A stretch of DNA of 64,000 nt from Xanthobacter agilis (GTDB lineage Bacteria; Pseudomonadota; Alphaproteobacteria; Rhizobiales; Xanthobacteraceae), in assembly GCF_021730435.1 (NCBI RefSeq), contig NZ_JABWGX010000017.1, positions 1 to 64,000 on the forward strand. The letters run 5' to 3'. Each line of letters begins with the position of its first letter. Position 1 is the stretch's first letter. Positions 22,984 to 32,414 of the stretch are shown here, piece by piece. Position numbers and translations under genes: made by a program. The notes beneath the pieces were generated by a model, which was not told the DNA's origin, made no database searches, and saw nothing but the letters and a program-made list of their open reading frames with translations.

Positions 22984-24144
22984 ATGTCCGCCGCGGCGCC
23001 CGCGTCCCTCACCGTGCACGACCCCCGCATTCTCGAAGAGGCCCTCATCGCCCGCTTCGACGCGGCCGGCTATGTGCGCCTCGACCCGCCGATCCTCCAG
23101 CCCGCCGACGTGTTCCTGGACCTGTCGGGCGAGAGCATCCGTCGCAGCATGTTCCTGACGGCGGACGCGGAAGGCCACGAACTGTGCCTGAGGCCCGACC
23201 TGACCATCCCGGTGGCCCGCGCGGTCCTCGGCGATCAATTGCCGCTGCCGGCGGCGGTGAGCTATCTCGGCCCGGTGTTCCGGTTCCGCGGAGAGGGCTC
23301 CGGCGAGTTCCGACAGGCCGGGGTCGAATCCTTCGGCCGCACCGATATCGAGGCCACCGATGCGGAAATCCTCGCGTTGGGCCTCGACGTCTGTACGCTC
23401 TACGGCGTGGAGCAGCCCGAGATCCGGCTTGGCGATGTCGGCCTGTTCGCGGCGCTGCTCGACGCACTGCCGCTGGCCCCCGCCCTGCGCCGGCGGCTGC
23501 TGAAGGATTTCGGCCAAGGCCGGCTGGGCGCCGATTTCTCGCGCCCCCTGGCCGATGGGCCGGCGACGGCCCATTCCGGCGTGCTCAACGCGCTGGCCGG
23601 TGCCGACCCGGAAGCGGCGCGGGCGCTTATCACCGACCTTCTGTCCATCGCCGGCATTTCCACCGTGGGCGGACGCACGGTGTCGGAGATCGCCGAACGC
23701 TTCCTGGAACAAGCCTCGCTGGAGGCCGGCGGCCTTTCCGCCGAGACTGCGGCCATCCTGGCGCGGTACCTTGCCATCACCGGCCAGCCCGATGCCGCCT
23801 CCGCCGACATGCGGGCGCTCTCGCGTGACGCGGGCATTGCCCTTGATCGGGCGCTCGACCTGTTCGACCGGCGCACCGGCTTCCTCACCGCCCACGACGT
23901 GAACCTCGCCGACGTGCGTTTCTCCACCGCCTTCGGCCGGCCGCTGGATTATTACAGCGGCATGGTGTTCGAGCTGCACGACCCGGCCGGCCGCGCCGCC
24001 GGCGCGCTGGTGGCGGGCGGGCGCTACGATCGGCTGCTGCCGCGCCTCGGGGCGTCGTCCGAGGTAACCGGGGTCGGCCTTGCCGCCTGGGTGGACCGCC
24101 TCGCCGCTCTCGACGCCTTCACCTTCAGCGGGACCATCCGATGA
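22984..24144 (+). CDS. hisZ: ATP phosphoribosyltransferase regulatory subunit
   Basis: 386 residues, class II aminoacyl-tRNA-synthetase-like but without aminoacylation; required with HisG for the first step of histidine synthesis and its feedback control. Visible: the motif 2-like region [23 protein letters not shown] with [12 protein letters not shown], and the C-terminal [16 protein letters not shown] and [17 protein letters not shown] 22984 gives the normal N-terminus; ATG 22969 is possible. It overlaps hisG by four bases. Confidence 0.93.
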   Translation: MSAAAPASLTVHDPRILEEALIARFDAAGYVRLDPPILQPADVFLDLSGESIRRSMFLTADAEGHELCLRPDLTIPVARAVLGDQLPLPAAVSYLGPVFRFRGEGSGEFRQAGVESFGRTDIEATDAEILALGLDVCTLYGVEQPEIRLGDVGLFAALLDALPLAPALRRRLLKDFGQGRLGADFSRPLADGPATAHSGVLNALAGADPEAARALITDLLSIAGISTVGGRTVSEIAERFLEQASLEAGGLSAETAAILARYLAITGQPDAASADMRALSRDAGIALDRALDLFDRRTGFLTAHDVNLADVRFSTAFGRPLDYYSGMVFELHDPAGRAAGALVAGGRYDRLLPRLGASSEVTGVGLAAWVDRLAALDAFTFSGTIR

Positions 24145-25124
24145 CCGCCTCCAGCCCGCTCATCCTCGCCGTGCCCTCCAAGGGGCGACTGCAGGAGAAT
24201 GTCCACGCCTTCTTCGCCCGCGCCGGGATGCCACTGACCCAGGCCCGAGGCGCCCGCGACTATCGCGGCGCCCTGGCAGGCGTGGACAATGTGGAGGTCG
24301 CCTATCTCTCGGCCTCCGAGATTGCCGCCGCGCTCGCCTCCGGCACCGCCCATCTCGGCGTGACCGGCGAGGATCTGGTGCGCGAGAACATCCTCGATGC
24401 GGACGCCCGCGTCGCGCTGCTCGAAAAGCTGGGCTTTGGCTATGCCAACGTCGTTGTCGCGGTGCCCCAGGCCTGGATCGACGTGCGCACCATGGACGAT
24501 CTCGACGATGTCGCCACCCATTTCCATGGCCGCACCGGCCGACGGATCCGGGTCGCGACCAAATATGTGAACCTCACGCGCGGCTTCTTCGCCCGTTACG
24601 GCATCGTCGATTACCGCATCGTGGAGAGCGCCGGCGCCACCGAGGGCACCCCCGCCGCTGGAACCGCCGAGCTGATCGTGGACATCACCACCACCGGCAC
24701 CACCCTGGCCGCCAACGGCCTCAAGGTGGTGGACGACGGCATCATCCTGAAATCGGAAGCCAATCTGGTCGCCTCTCTCACCGCCCCCTGGAGCACGGAG
24801 GCGCGCGCGGCCGCCCGCTCCATGTTCGACCGGCTGGGCGCGGAAAAGCGCGCCCGCACCAAGCGCGAGGTGCGCACCCGCTTCGCCAGCTGCGATGCCT
24901 CGCTGGTGGACGAGGCGGTGGCGCGGTTCCGCTGCGTGGCGCCATTCGGCGGGCCGACCTCCTCCGGCATGCTCACCCTGCACTGCCCGCCCGATACCCT
25001 GCACGACCTCGCCACTTTCCTGCGCGCGCGCGGCGCCGGCATGGTGACGGTGGCGCCCATCGAATACGTGTTCGCCTCCGACAATCCCCTGTTCGCGACG
25101 CTGGAAGAGCGCCTCGGCGGCTGA
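24141..25124 (+). CDS. hisG: ATP phosphoribosyltransferase catalytic subunit
   Basis: Condenses ATP and PRPP to phosphoribosyl-ATP, committing flux to histidine. 327 residues: N-terminal [12 protein letters not shown], central [10 protein letters not shown] and [20 protein letters not shown] loop [17 protein letters not shown], and a C-terminal extension ([19 protein letters not shown] ... [18 protein letters not shown]) resembling the ACT-like regulatory domain of long-form HisG. Short HisG proteins normally pair with HisZ, so a long HisG beside hisZ is noteworthy. The ATGA overlap indicates coupled translation. Confidence 0.95.
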   Translation: MTASSPLILAVPSKGRLQENVHAFFARAGMPLTQARGARDYRGALAGVDNVEVAYLSASEIAAALASGTAHLGVTGEDLVRENILDADARVALLEKLGFGYANVVVAVPQAWIDVRTMDDLDDVATHFHGRTGRRIRVATKYVNLTRGFFARYGIVDYRIVESAGATEGTPAAGTAELIVDITTTGTTLAANGLKVVDDGIILKSEANLVASLTAPWSTEARAAARSMFDRLGAEKRARTKREVRTRFASCDASLVDEAVARFRCVAPFGGPTSSGMLTLHCPPDTLHDLATFLRARGAGMVTVAPIEYVFASDNPLFATLEERLGG

Positions 25125-25156
25125 GCCCCGCGCTTCAGGCAACATTCGACCGAACG

Positions 25157-25197
25157 ACGTGGGGCCGCCTTCCCCAGGGCGGCGCCACGTTCGTTTC
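25157..25197 (+). terminator. Rho-independent-like terminator after hisG
   Basis: ACGTGGGGCCGCC and GGGCGGCGCCACGT pair as a long GC-rich stem with one irregularity around a short loop, followed by TTCGTTTCC, 32 bp after the hisG stop. Confidence 0.6.
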
Positions 25198-25200
25198 CGC

Positions 25201-25382
25201 GCGCTCAAGTCCCTGCCCTCAGTACGCAATTCTAAATCTAAATATATTTACGCAAATACAGCTCATGACTAATATTATTTCGGCGCGATGTCCTGTATAC
25301 GGTCATATATTGCTATTCTGATAGACTGTATTTGAGAAATGAAACATATATATGGAGCAGATATACAGGTGTCGTTACCCCG
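25201..25382 (+). promoter_or_regulatory. AT-rich promoter patch before the permease gene
   Basis: Composition drops sharply to A/T-rich over about 150 bp, with words such as AAATATATTTACGCAAATA, GTATAC and CATATATATG, unlike the rest of the window. It directly precedes the TauE/SafE gene and most likely holds its promoter. No convincing -35/-10 pair with 16-18 bp spacing could be fixed. Confidence 0.5.
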
Positions 25383-26171
25383 ATGCACACCGCTCCTCGC
25401 CCTTTTTTTGCCTTTTCGACCGGCGGCGCCATTGGCGCCCTGGGAGGTTTGATCGGTCTTGGCGGGGCCGAATTCCGTCTGCCGCTGCTCATCGGCACAT
25501 TCCGGTTCGGGGCCCTGGATGCGGTCATCGTCAACAAGGCGGTGAGCCTGGTGGTGGTGGCATCCGCGTTGCCTTTCCGCATGGGCACAGTGCCGCTGGC
25601 GGACCTTGCCACGCAATGGAACGTAGTTCTGAACCTCTTGGCCGGCAGCCTGCTCGGGGCATGGTTCGGCGCCGGCTGGGCGACCCACCTCGCCTCACGC
25701 ACCTTCTTCCACCTGATCGCCGCTCTGCTGGCGCTGATCGCCCTGGTGCTGGTGACCCTGCACCATCCGGCCGCCGCCACCCCGTTGCTGACCGGGACGG
25801 CGCAGATGGTGGCCGGAGTGGCGGCGGGCTTCGCCATCGGCATCGTCGCCGCGCTGCTGGGGGTCGCGGGCGGCGAATTGCTCATTCCCACCCTGGTGCT
25901 GCTGTTCGGGGTGGACATCAAGCTCGCGGGCAGTCTGGCGCTGGTCATCTCCCTGCCCACCATGCTGGTGGGCTTCGCCCGCTACAGCCGCCACAAGGCG
26001 TTCAGCGTGCTGGCGGAAAACAAGGGATTTCTGGCCTTCATGGCCCTGGGCTCCGTGGTCGGCACCTTTGTGGGCAGCCGGCTGCTGGGGCTTGTGCCAT
26101 CGGCCATGCTGATGCCGCTTCTGGCCCTGGTGCTGGTCTGGTCGGCGGTGAAGCTCTGGCGCCACGACTGA
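25383..26171 (+). CDS. TauE/SafE-family sulfite/organosulfonate exporter-like permease
   Basis: 262 residues, about eight transmembrane helices in two homologous halves: GGAIGALGGLIGLGGAEFRL near the N-terminus and AGFAIGIVAALLGVAGGELL at the middle, both typical of the family. Transports small anions such as sulfite, sulfoacetate or thiosulfate; the substrate is not deducible. ATG 25383 is preferred; an in-frame TTG at 25332 would add 17 residues encoded by the AT-rich patch. Confidence 0.88.
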   Translation: MHTAPRPFFAFSTGGAIGALGGLIGLGGAEFRLPLLIGTFRFGALDAVIVNKAVSLVVVASALPFRMGTVPLADLATQWNVVLNLLAGSLLGAWFGAGWATHLASRTFFHLIAALLALIALVLVTLHHPAAATPLLTGTAQMVAGVAAGFAIGIVAALLGVAGGELLIPTLVLLFGVDIKLAGSLALVISLPTMLVGFARYSRHKAFSVLAENKGFLAFMALGSVVGTFVGSRLLGLVPSAMLMPLLALVLVWSAVKLWRHD

Positions 26172-26295
26172 ACCTGCATCCGGCGATGCGGCTTTTCTCC
26201 GCCACGATCGCGCACTAGTCTCACGGCTGAAGCGCACCGCGGGTTGCGCCCCGCGCATCCGCCCACGCCCCCGGTGCCCACAGGAGCGACCTTCC

Positions 26296-28926
26296 ATGCG
26301 TGATGCCGAGCCGCAGCCCATCCGCCTTGCCGATTATCGCCCACCCGAATGGCTGGTGGACAAGGTGGACCTCGATTTCGCGCTCCATCCCACCCAGGCC
26401 CGCGTCACCGCCCGCCTGGCGCTGCGGCGCAACCCGAAGGGCACCCAAGGCGCGCCCGTGATCCTCGATGGCGACGGCCTGACCCTGGTGCGGCTCGCCA
26501 TTGACGGCGCCCCCCTCGCCGGCTCCAGCTTCGAGGCCGGGCCCGACCGGCTCACCCTCGCCCATCCACCGGCGGACAGCTTCACGCTGGAGATCGAGAC
26601 CCTGGTGGACCCCACCGCCAACACCCAGCTCATGGGGCTTTACCGTTCGTCCGGCAATTACTGCACCCAGTGCGAGCCGGAAGGCTTCCGCCGCATCACC
26701 TACTTCCCCGATCGGCCGGACGTGCTCGCCGTCTATACCACCCGCATCGAGGCCGAGCGGGAGGAGGCGCCGATCCTGCTCTCCAATGGCAATCTGGTGG
26801 AGAGCGGCCCGCTCCCGGGCACCACGCGCCATTACGCGGTGTGGCAGGACCCCTGGCCGAAGCCGTCCTATCTGTTTGCGCTGGTTGGGGGAAAGCTCGC
26901 CAAGGTGGCGGACCGCTTCGTCACCGCCTCCGGCCGCGAGGTCGAACTCGGCATCTATGTGGAGGAGGGCAAGGCGGAGCGCGCCGGCTATGCCATGGAC
27001 GCGCTGAAGCGCTCCATGCGCTGGGACGAGACCGCGTTTGGCCGGGAATATGACCTCGACGTGTTCAACATCGTCGCCGTGTCCGATTTCAACATGGGCG
27101 CGATGGAGAACAAGGGTCTCAACGTCTTCAACGACAAATATGTCCTCGCCAGCCCGCAGGTCGCCACCGACGCCGATTATTCCGGCATCGAGGGGGTGAT
27201 CGCCCACGAATACTTCCACAACTGGACCGGCAACCGCATCACCTGCCGCGACTGGTTCCAGCTCTGCCTGAAAGAAGGACTGACGGTCTTCCGTGACCAG
27301 GAATTTTCCTCCGACCAGCGCTCGCGCCCGGTGAAGCGCATCGCCGACGTGCGGGCCCTGAAGGCCGCGCAGTTCAGCGAGGATTCAGGCCCGCTCGCCC
27401 ATCCGGTCCGCCCCCAGAGCTATCGGGAGATCAACAACTTCTACACGGCAACCGTGTACGAAAAGGGCGCCGAGGTGGTGCGCATGTTGAAAACCCTGCT
27501 GGGCGAGGCGGGTTTCCGCGCCGGCATGGATCTCTACTTCCAGCGCCACGACGGACAGGCGGCGACCATAGAGGATTTCGCGGCCGCCTTCGCCGACGCC
27601 ACCGGCCGCGACCTGACCCAATTCTCCCTCTGGTACGAGCAGTCGGGCACGCCCGTCGTCACCGTGAAGGGCAGCTATGACGCCGAGGCCCGCACCTATC
27701 GGCTCGACGTCTCGCAAGCGGTGCCGCCCACCCCGGGCCAGCCCACCAAGGCGCCAATGGTGATCCCGCTGGTGGTGGGGCTGGTAGGTCCGAACGGCGA
27801 CGACCTGCCGCTCACCCTCGGCAACACGGTGGTGGAGCGCGGCGTGCTGGAGCTGACCAAGGCCGAGCAGAGCTTCGTCTTCACCGGCATCGACGCCCGC
27901 CCGGTGCCCTCCCTCAACCGCGGCTTCTCCGCCCCGGTGAACGTGGTGAGCGGCCTGACGGCGGACGAGCGCGTGTTCCTCGCGGCCCATGACGCCGACC
28001 CCTTCAACCGCTTCGATGCGCTGCAGGGCCTGGCCCTGGGGCTGCTGAAGGAGGGTGCGCGCGCAGGCGCTCCGGTGGCGCCGGAGGCGCTCATCGGCGC
28101 GGCGCGGAACATCCTCGCGAACACGGCCCTCGACCCCGCCTTCAAGGCCCAGGCCCTGGCCCTGCCCGGCGAAGGCGAGATCGCCCGTGAGCTTGCCGCC
28201 GACGTGGATCCTGACGCCATCTATGCCGCCCGCAAGGCCCTGAAGAGCGCCCTGGGGAACGCGCTGGCGGGTGACCTCGCGCAAACGTATGGCGCGCTTG
28301 TCGCCGCCGGACCGTTCACGCCCGACGCCGCCTCCGCGGGCCGGCGATCGCTGCGCAATCTCGCGCTCGACTATCTGGCCGTGACCGCCTCGGCGGAAGG
28401 CATCGCCCGCGCGGCGGCGCAGTTCGAGCAAGCGGACAACATGACCGATCGCCTCGCTGCCCTGGCGGTGCTGGTGCAGCACGATGTGCCCGAACGCGAG
28501 CGGGCGCTCGCCGCCTTCTATGAGCGGTTCAAGGCGGATGCCCTGGTCATCGACAAGTGGTTCATCCTCCAGGCGCAGATCGCCGCCTCCGATACCCTGG
28601 AGCGGGTGAAGGGGCTGATGGCGCATCCCGCCTTCTCCCTCGGCAATCCGAACCGGGTCCGGTCGCTGGTCGGCGCCTTCGCCGCCGGCAACCCGACCCA
28701 GTTCAACCGTCCCGACGGCGCCGGCCACGCCTTCGTCGCCGATGTGGTGCTGACCCTCGACCCCAAGAACCCGCAGGTGGCCTCGCGCCTTCTGTCGTCG
28801 TTCAAGACCTGGCGGCAACTGGAGCCGGTGCGTCGCGCCAGCGCCGAGGCGGCGCTGCGCCGCGTGGCCGACACCCCCGGCCTGTCGGCGGACGTCTCCG
28901 ACATCGCCACCCGCGCCCTCGGCTGA
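26296..28926 (+). CDS. pepN: Aminopeptidase N (M1 family)
   Basis: 876 residues, the length of gammaproteobacterial PepN. Zinc aminopeptidase removing N-terminal residues from peptides. Visible: exopeptidase motif GAMEN (268-272), zinc motif H304-EYF-H308 in VIAHEYFHNWTGNRI, with the third ligand Glu about 19 residues on in LKEGLTVFRDQEFSS. C-terminal alpha-helical domain from about 550. The N-terminus has no signal peptide, so it is cytoplasmic. Stand-alone gene between the permease and the convergent Fae homologue. Confidence 0.96.
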   Translation: MRDAEPQPIRLADYRPPEWLVDKVDLDFALHPTQARVTARLALRRNPKGTQGAPVILDGDGLTLVRLAIDGAPLAGSSFEAGPDRLTLAHPPADSFTLEIETLVDPTANTQLMGLYRSSGNYCTQCEPEGFRRITYFPDRPDVLAVYTTRIEAEREEAPILLSNGNLVESGPLPGTTRHYAVWQDPWPKPSYLFALVGGKLAKVADRFVTASGREVELGIYVEEGKAERAGYAMDALKRSMRWDETAFGREYDLDVFNIVAVSDFNMGAMENKGLNVFNDKYVLASPQVATDADYSGIEGVIAHEYFHNWTGNRITCRDWFQLCLKEGLTVFRDQEFSSDQRSRPVKRIADVRALKAAQFSEDSGPLAHPVRPQSYREINNFYTATVYEKGAEVVRMLKTLLGEAGFRAGMDLYFQRHDGQAATIEDFAAAFADATGRDLTQFSLWYEQSGTPVVTVKGSYDAEARTYRLDVSQAVPPTPGQPTKAPMVIPLVVGLVGPNGDDLPLTLGNTVVERGVLELTKAEQSFVFTGIDARPVPSLNRGFSAPVNVVSGLTADERVFLAAHDADPFNRFDALQGLALGLLKEGARAGAPVAPEALIGAARNILANTALDPAFKAQALALPGEGEIARELAADVDPDAIYAARKALKSALGNALAGDLAQTYGALVAAGPFTPDAASAGRRSLRNLALDYLAVTASAEGIARAAAQFEQADNMTDRLAALAVLVQHDVPERERALAAFYERFKADALVIDKWFILQAQIAASDTLERVKGLMAHPAFSLGNPNRVRSLVGAFAAGNPTQFNRPDGAGHAFVADVVLTLDPKNPQVASRLLSSFKTWRQLEPVRRASAEAALRRVADTPGLSADVSDIATRALG

Positions 28927-28933
28927 GATCCTG

Positions 28934-28956
28934 GCCGGCCGGAGCCCCCGGCCGGC
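28934..28956 (+). terminator. Hairpin after pepN
   Basis: GCCGGCCG and CGGCCGGC form an 8-bp stem around GAGCCCC, 7 bp past the pepN stop. No U-tract follows. Confidence 0.35.
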
Positions 28957-29075
28957 TCGCATCCGACGAGATGAAAGCTGAGTTGCCCGCTTGCGGGCAG
29001 CTCGGGTCCATCGGGACCGCAACCCGTTCCTGGCGCGCGCTCACGCCCTGGCCGGAGCACGCGACGATCGTGTCG

Positions 29076-29109
29076 CGCCGCGCCGGCACCCTTGGCTGCC
29101 GGCGCGGCG
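29076..29109. terminator. 13-bp perfect hairpin between convergent pepN and fae homologue
   Basis: CGCCGCGCCGGCA and TGCCGGCGCGGCG pair without mismatch around an 8-base loop. It lies 5 bp past the stop of the minus-strand gene and 150 bp past pepN, so it may serve both transcripts, although neither side has a long U-run. Confidence 0.5.
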
Positions 29110-29114
29110 AACGC

Positions 29115-29654
29115 TCAGTATTCCACCACGCCGTCGAGGGCGTAATGCTTCACGCTCTTGCGGTTGGCGATCAGCTCATCGGCTGTCGGCTTGCCCGTCA
29201 TGGCGCGGGAAATGGCGAGCTTGGTCGCCTCGTAATTGGTGCGGTAGAGGTCCGCCCGGTCGAGGTTCGGATCCTCCGGACAGCGCGGGTCGAGCCACAC
29301 CATGATGATCATGCACAGTTCATCGGCCTGATCCTTCGGCAGGATGCCCTCGCTCAGGCAGTCGACGATGGCGTCGCCCATGGCGCCCTGCACCACGCCG
29401 CCCAGCAGTTCCACATAGGCCGCCGAAGGAATGGTGACCTTGCAGGTCATCATGGTCGCCGGGCGCACCTGCTGGTTCAGGTCACGCACCACGAACATAC
29501 GCGTGTGCCCGGCGGACTGCCCCATCATGGAGGCGAACGCCTGCCCCGCCGGCCCGCGCACGGAGCCGATCAACACTTCCGGCATGGCATCCGTCGCCTG
29601 CCCATCCTTGGCGAGCACCGTGGCCTCGCCGGTCTTGAACCAGATATCCGTCAT
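29115..29654 (-). CDS. Formaldehyde-activating enzyme (Fae) homologue lacking catalytic His
   Basis: 179 residues. Fae condenses formaldehyde with tetrahydromethanopterin in methylotrophs. The family is clear from FKTGEATV, EVLIGSVRGPAGQAFASMM, MMTCKVTI, GAMGDAIVDCLSEGILPKDQADELCMIIMVWL, NYEATKLAISRAMTGKP and RKSVKH. In canonical Fae the segment before the LIIGPRG loop holds the catalytic His (VAHIDLIIG); here it reads TDAMPEVLIG, with Met/Ala there. It therefore resembles the Fae2/Fae3-type paralogues of uncertain function. ATG 29654 starts the homologous region. No other tetrahydromethanopterin gene lies nearby. Confidence 0.88.
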   Translation of the reverse strand: MTDIWFKTGEATVLAKDGQATDAMPEVLIGSVRGPAGQAFASMMGQSAGHTRMFVVRDLNQQVRPATMMTCKVTIPSAAYVELLGGVVQGAMGDAIVDCLSEGILPKDQADELCMIIMVWLDPRCPEDPNLDRADLYRTNYEATKLAISRAMTGKPTADELIANRKSVKHYALDGVVEY

Positions 29655-30052
29655 GTGGTGTCCTCTCGGGCGGTTCCCGGGTTCGTATTTGTAAATTAAC
29701 ATTCGTGAGAAGAAAATTCCCTTTCTTCTGCCAGTACCTGCAGCAAGGCAGGCCCCAACCGCAGCTGTCGGCCGCCTTCAGAGCCCGACTTGTCCCCGTT
29801 TTCCCCAGAACGCGCCATCCACATACCCACGTCCCGGCAAGGGGCGGACACGACTCGCGCAACGCCTTTTTTACCCGCCCGATTGTGCGTTTTTTTAACT
29901 CTTGACAGGTCCTCCACCCTGGACAAATCACCCCCGATTCGATTCCAATGGTCACGATTCGGAGAGATGCGGCACGTCCCTCCAGATCGAGGACGTGGAA
30001 GGCTTGGGCTTAGGCCGCTCAAGGCTTCCGAATGACCCGGAGGAGACCGGCG
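29655..30052. promoter_or_regulatory. Divergent intergenic region between fae homologue and histidine kinase
   Basis: No gene supported over about 400 bp. Rightward, TTGACA at 29902-29907 follows TTTTTTTAACTC; a weak ACAAAT at 29923 could serve as -10, but the spacing is short. Leftward, AT-rich GTTAATTTACAAATACG lies about 40 bp before the fae-homologue start. Both are tentative. Confidence 0.3.
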
Positions 30053-32383
30053 ATGGCACGCGCCAACGCTGCGAGCGTCGGCGCGCGCGACCAAGCCATT
30101 CGAGGTCTGGCAAGGTCGATTGCGCGCCCTGCCTACCAGCGCCTGCTCGATGCGGAGCCGGTCCTCAGGAGGATTGTCCCCGCACTTATTGTCACCTTCC
30201 TGGTGGTCATCGGCGCTGGCGCCGTGGTGCAGGTGCACAGCCACCGGCTCACGGTGCTGGACAACGCCAAGGACGACCTGGCGCTGCTCGCCCTCGCCAC
30301 CGCCGAGGGCCTCGCGCAGCAGATGGGCTCGGGGCTTGAAGGCGCCCAGCAAGCGCTCGCCGACAGCCTGCCGCCCCGCGCCACCGATTCCGGCCGCCGC
30401 CTCTATGTGACCGACAGAACCGGCCGCATCGTCGCCATGGCGCCGCGCATGACGAAGCCCCCGGCGACCCTCGCCGAGCTGCTGGACCCCGCCCAGCCTT
30501 TGGTCATCTTCGCCGAGCATGCCGGCGTGCTCGAAGTCCCCATGTCCGGCAGCGGCACCGACGGCGAGATCATGCTCGCCACCGTCCGCAACCTGAAGGG
30601 TCCCCTCGGCCAGATCGTCTATGTGCAGCCCATGGCCCAGGCGCTCGCCGCCTGGTCCGACAGCACCACGCTGACCATCACCCTCTTCACCACCACCGGC
30701 GCGGTGCTGCTGATCCTCGGCTTCTCCTTCCATTGGCAGGCCAGCCGCGCGCGTGAGGCGGACCACATCTACGACACCGTGCGCCGGCGCATCGACACCG
30801 CCCTCAACCGCGGCCGATGCGGCATGTGGGACTGGGACATGGCCCGTGGGCGCATGTACTGGTCCGACACCATGTTCGAGATCCTGGGGCTGGAGCGCAA
30901 GGACGAGCTCATCTCCTTCGGCGACATCGCGCGCCTGGTGCATCCGGACGACGTGGACCTCTACGAGCTGGCGAAGGATCTCGCCGACCGCCCTGGCGCG
31001 GCGGTGGATCGCGTGTTCCGCATGCGCACGGCGCGCGGCGATTATGTGTGGCTGCGCATGCGGGCCGAGGTGGTACAGCAGGCGGGCGAGGATGGCCCCC
31101 ACCTGATCGGCATCGCCATGGATGTCACCGAGGCGCAGCACATGGCCGAACGCACGGTCACCGCCGACATGCGCCTGCGCGACGCCATCGAGAGCATCTC
31201 GGAAGCGTTCGTGCTGTGGGACAGCCAGAACCGCCTCGTGCTCTGCAATTCCAAGTTCCAGTCCCTGCACGAACTGCCCGACGCGGCCATCCAGGCCGGC
31301 ACCCCGTTCGAGGTCATTGCCTCGGAGGGCCGCCACCCGGTCACTCAGACCCCCCTGAAGCCGGAGGACAAGCCGGAGGAAGGCTCGCGCGTCTACGAGG
31401 CCCAGCTCTCCAACGGCCGCTGGCTGAAGATCGCCGAGCGCCGCACCAAGGACGGCGGCTATGTGTCGGTGGGCACCGACATCACCACCATGAAGCGTCA
31501 CGAGGAACGCCTTCTCGACAATGAGAAGCGCCTGATGGCGCTGGTCGCGGACCTGCGCAAATCCCAACAGACCCTGGAGCACCAGGCCCAGCAGCTCGCC
31601 GAACTGGCGGAAAAGTATTCGGAAGAGCGCAACAAGGCCGAGGACGCCAACCGCGCCAAGAGCGAATTCCTGGCCAATATGTCCCACGAGCTGAGAACGC
31701 CGCTCAACGCCATCATCGGCTTTTCGGAAATCATGGAAAGCGGGATGTTCGGCCCGCTCGGCTCGCCGAAATATTCGGAATACTGCTCCGACATCAAAGG
31801 CTCCGGCACCTATCTCCTCGATGTCATCAACGACATCCTCGACATGTCGAAGATCGAGGCCGGGCGCATGCAGCTCGAGGTGGAAGATGTCGCCCTCGAC
31901 GAGATCATCGCCGACGCCATGCGCGTGACGGCGGTGAACGGCGATGAGAAGGGCATCACCATGACAGTGGCCGCCGGTGAGAAGCTCCACATCAAGGGCG
32001 ACCGGCGGGCGTTGAAGCAGATCCTCCTGAACCTGCTCTCCAATGCGGTGAAGTTCACGCCCGAGGGCGGGACGATCTCGGTCCGCGCGCGCATCAATGG
32101 GGCCGCGGCGGTGGTGGCCATCGAGGACAGCGGCATCGGCATCGCCAAGGACGCGCTGGCCCGCATCGGCCGCCCGTTCGAGCAGGTGGAAAGCCAGTTC
32201 ACCAAGACCCACAAGGGGTCCGGCCTCGGCCTCGCCATCGCCAAGTCGCTGGTGGAGCTGCATGGCGGGGCCATGCGCATCCGCTCCACCGAGGGCCGGG
32301 GCACCGCCGTCATCGTCCGCCTGCCGGTGGAGGGGCGCGCCGCCAATTCAAACGAGACACCGAAGCTCGCTGCGGTCATGTAG
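30053..32383 (+). CDS. PleC-like PAS sensor histidine kinase
   Basis: 776 residues from ATG 30053 (GGAGGAG seven bases upstream; ATG 30032 lies before that site). Order: transmembrane helix about 37-58, periplasmic sensor region to about 200, second helix about 208-228, two PAS domains (GMWDWDMARGRMYWS...; ESISEAFVLWDSQNRLVLCN...), a coiled coil, HisKA with MSHELRTPLNAIIGFSEIM (His545), and HATPase with NLLSNAVKFTP, EDSGIGIAKD and THKGSGLGLAIAKSL. FEQVESQFTKTHKGSGLGL is typical of the PleC/DivJ/PdhS group that sets DivK phosphorylation in the alphaproteobacterial cell cycle. The exact orthologue is uncertain. Confidence 0.88.
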   Translation: MARANAASVGARDQAIRGLARSIARPAYQRLLDAEPVLRRIVPALIVTFLVVIGAGAVVQVHSHRLTVLDNAKDDLALLALATAEGLAQQMGSGLEGAQQALADSLPPRATDSGRRLYVTDRTGRIVAMAPRMTKPPATLAELLDPAQPLVIFAEHAGVLEVPMSGSGTDGEIMLATVRNLKGPLGQIVYVQPMAQALAAWSDSTTLTITLFTTTGAVLLILGFSFHWQASRAREADHIYDTVRRRIDTALNRGRCGMWDWDMARGRMYWSDTMFEILGLERKDELISFGDIARLVHPDDVDLYELAKDLADRPGAAVDRVFRMRTARGDYVWLRMRAEVVQQAGEDGPHLIGIAMDVTEAQHMAERTVTADMRLRDAIESISEAFVLWDSQNRLVLCNSKFQSLHELPDAAIQAGTPFEVIASEGRHPVTQTPLKPEDKPEEGSRVYEAQLSNGRWLKIAERRTKDGGYVSVGTDITTMKRHEERLLDNEKRLMALVADLRKSQQTLEHQAQQLAELAEKYSEERNKAEDANRAKSEFLANMSHELRTPLNAIIGFSEIMESGMFGPLGSPKYSEYCSDIKGSGTYLLDVINDILDMSKIEAGRMQLEVEDVALDEIIADAMRVTAVNGDEKGITMTVAAGEKLHIKGDRRALKQILLNLLSNAVKFTPEGGTISVRARINGAAAVVAIEDSGIGIAKDALARIGRPFEQVESQFTKTHKGSGLGLAIAKSLVELHGGAMRIRSTEGRGTAVIVRLPVEGRAANSNETPKLAAVM

Positions 32384-32414
32384 TCCGCGCGGCGCGCCAC
32401 CACGGGATCGCACG

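Noticed and set aside
29696-32263. 855-codon minus-strand open frame
   Set aside because: Mostly antisense to the PleC-like kinase, whose PAS, HisKA and ATPase motifs are intact.
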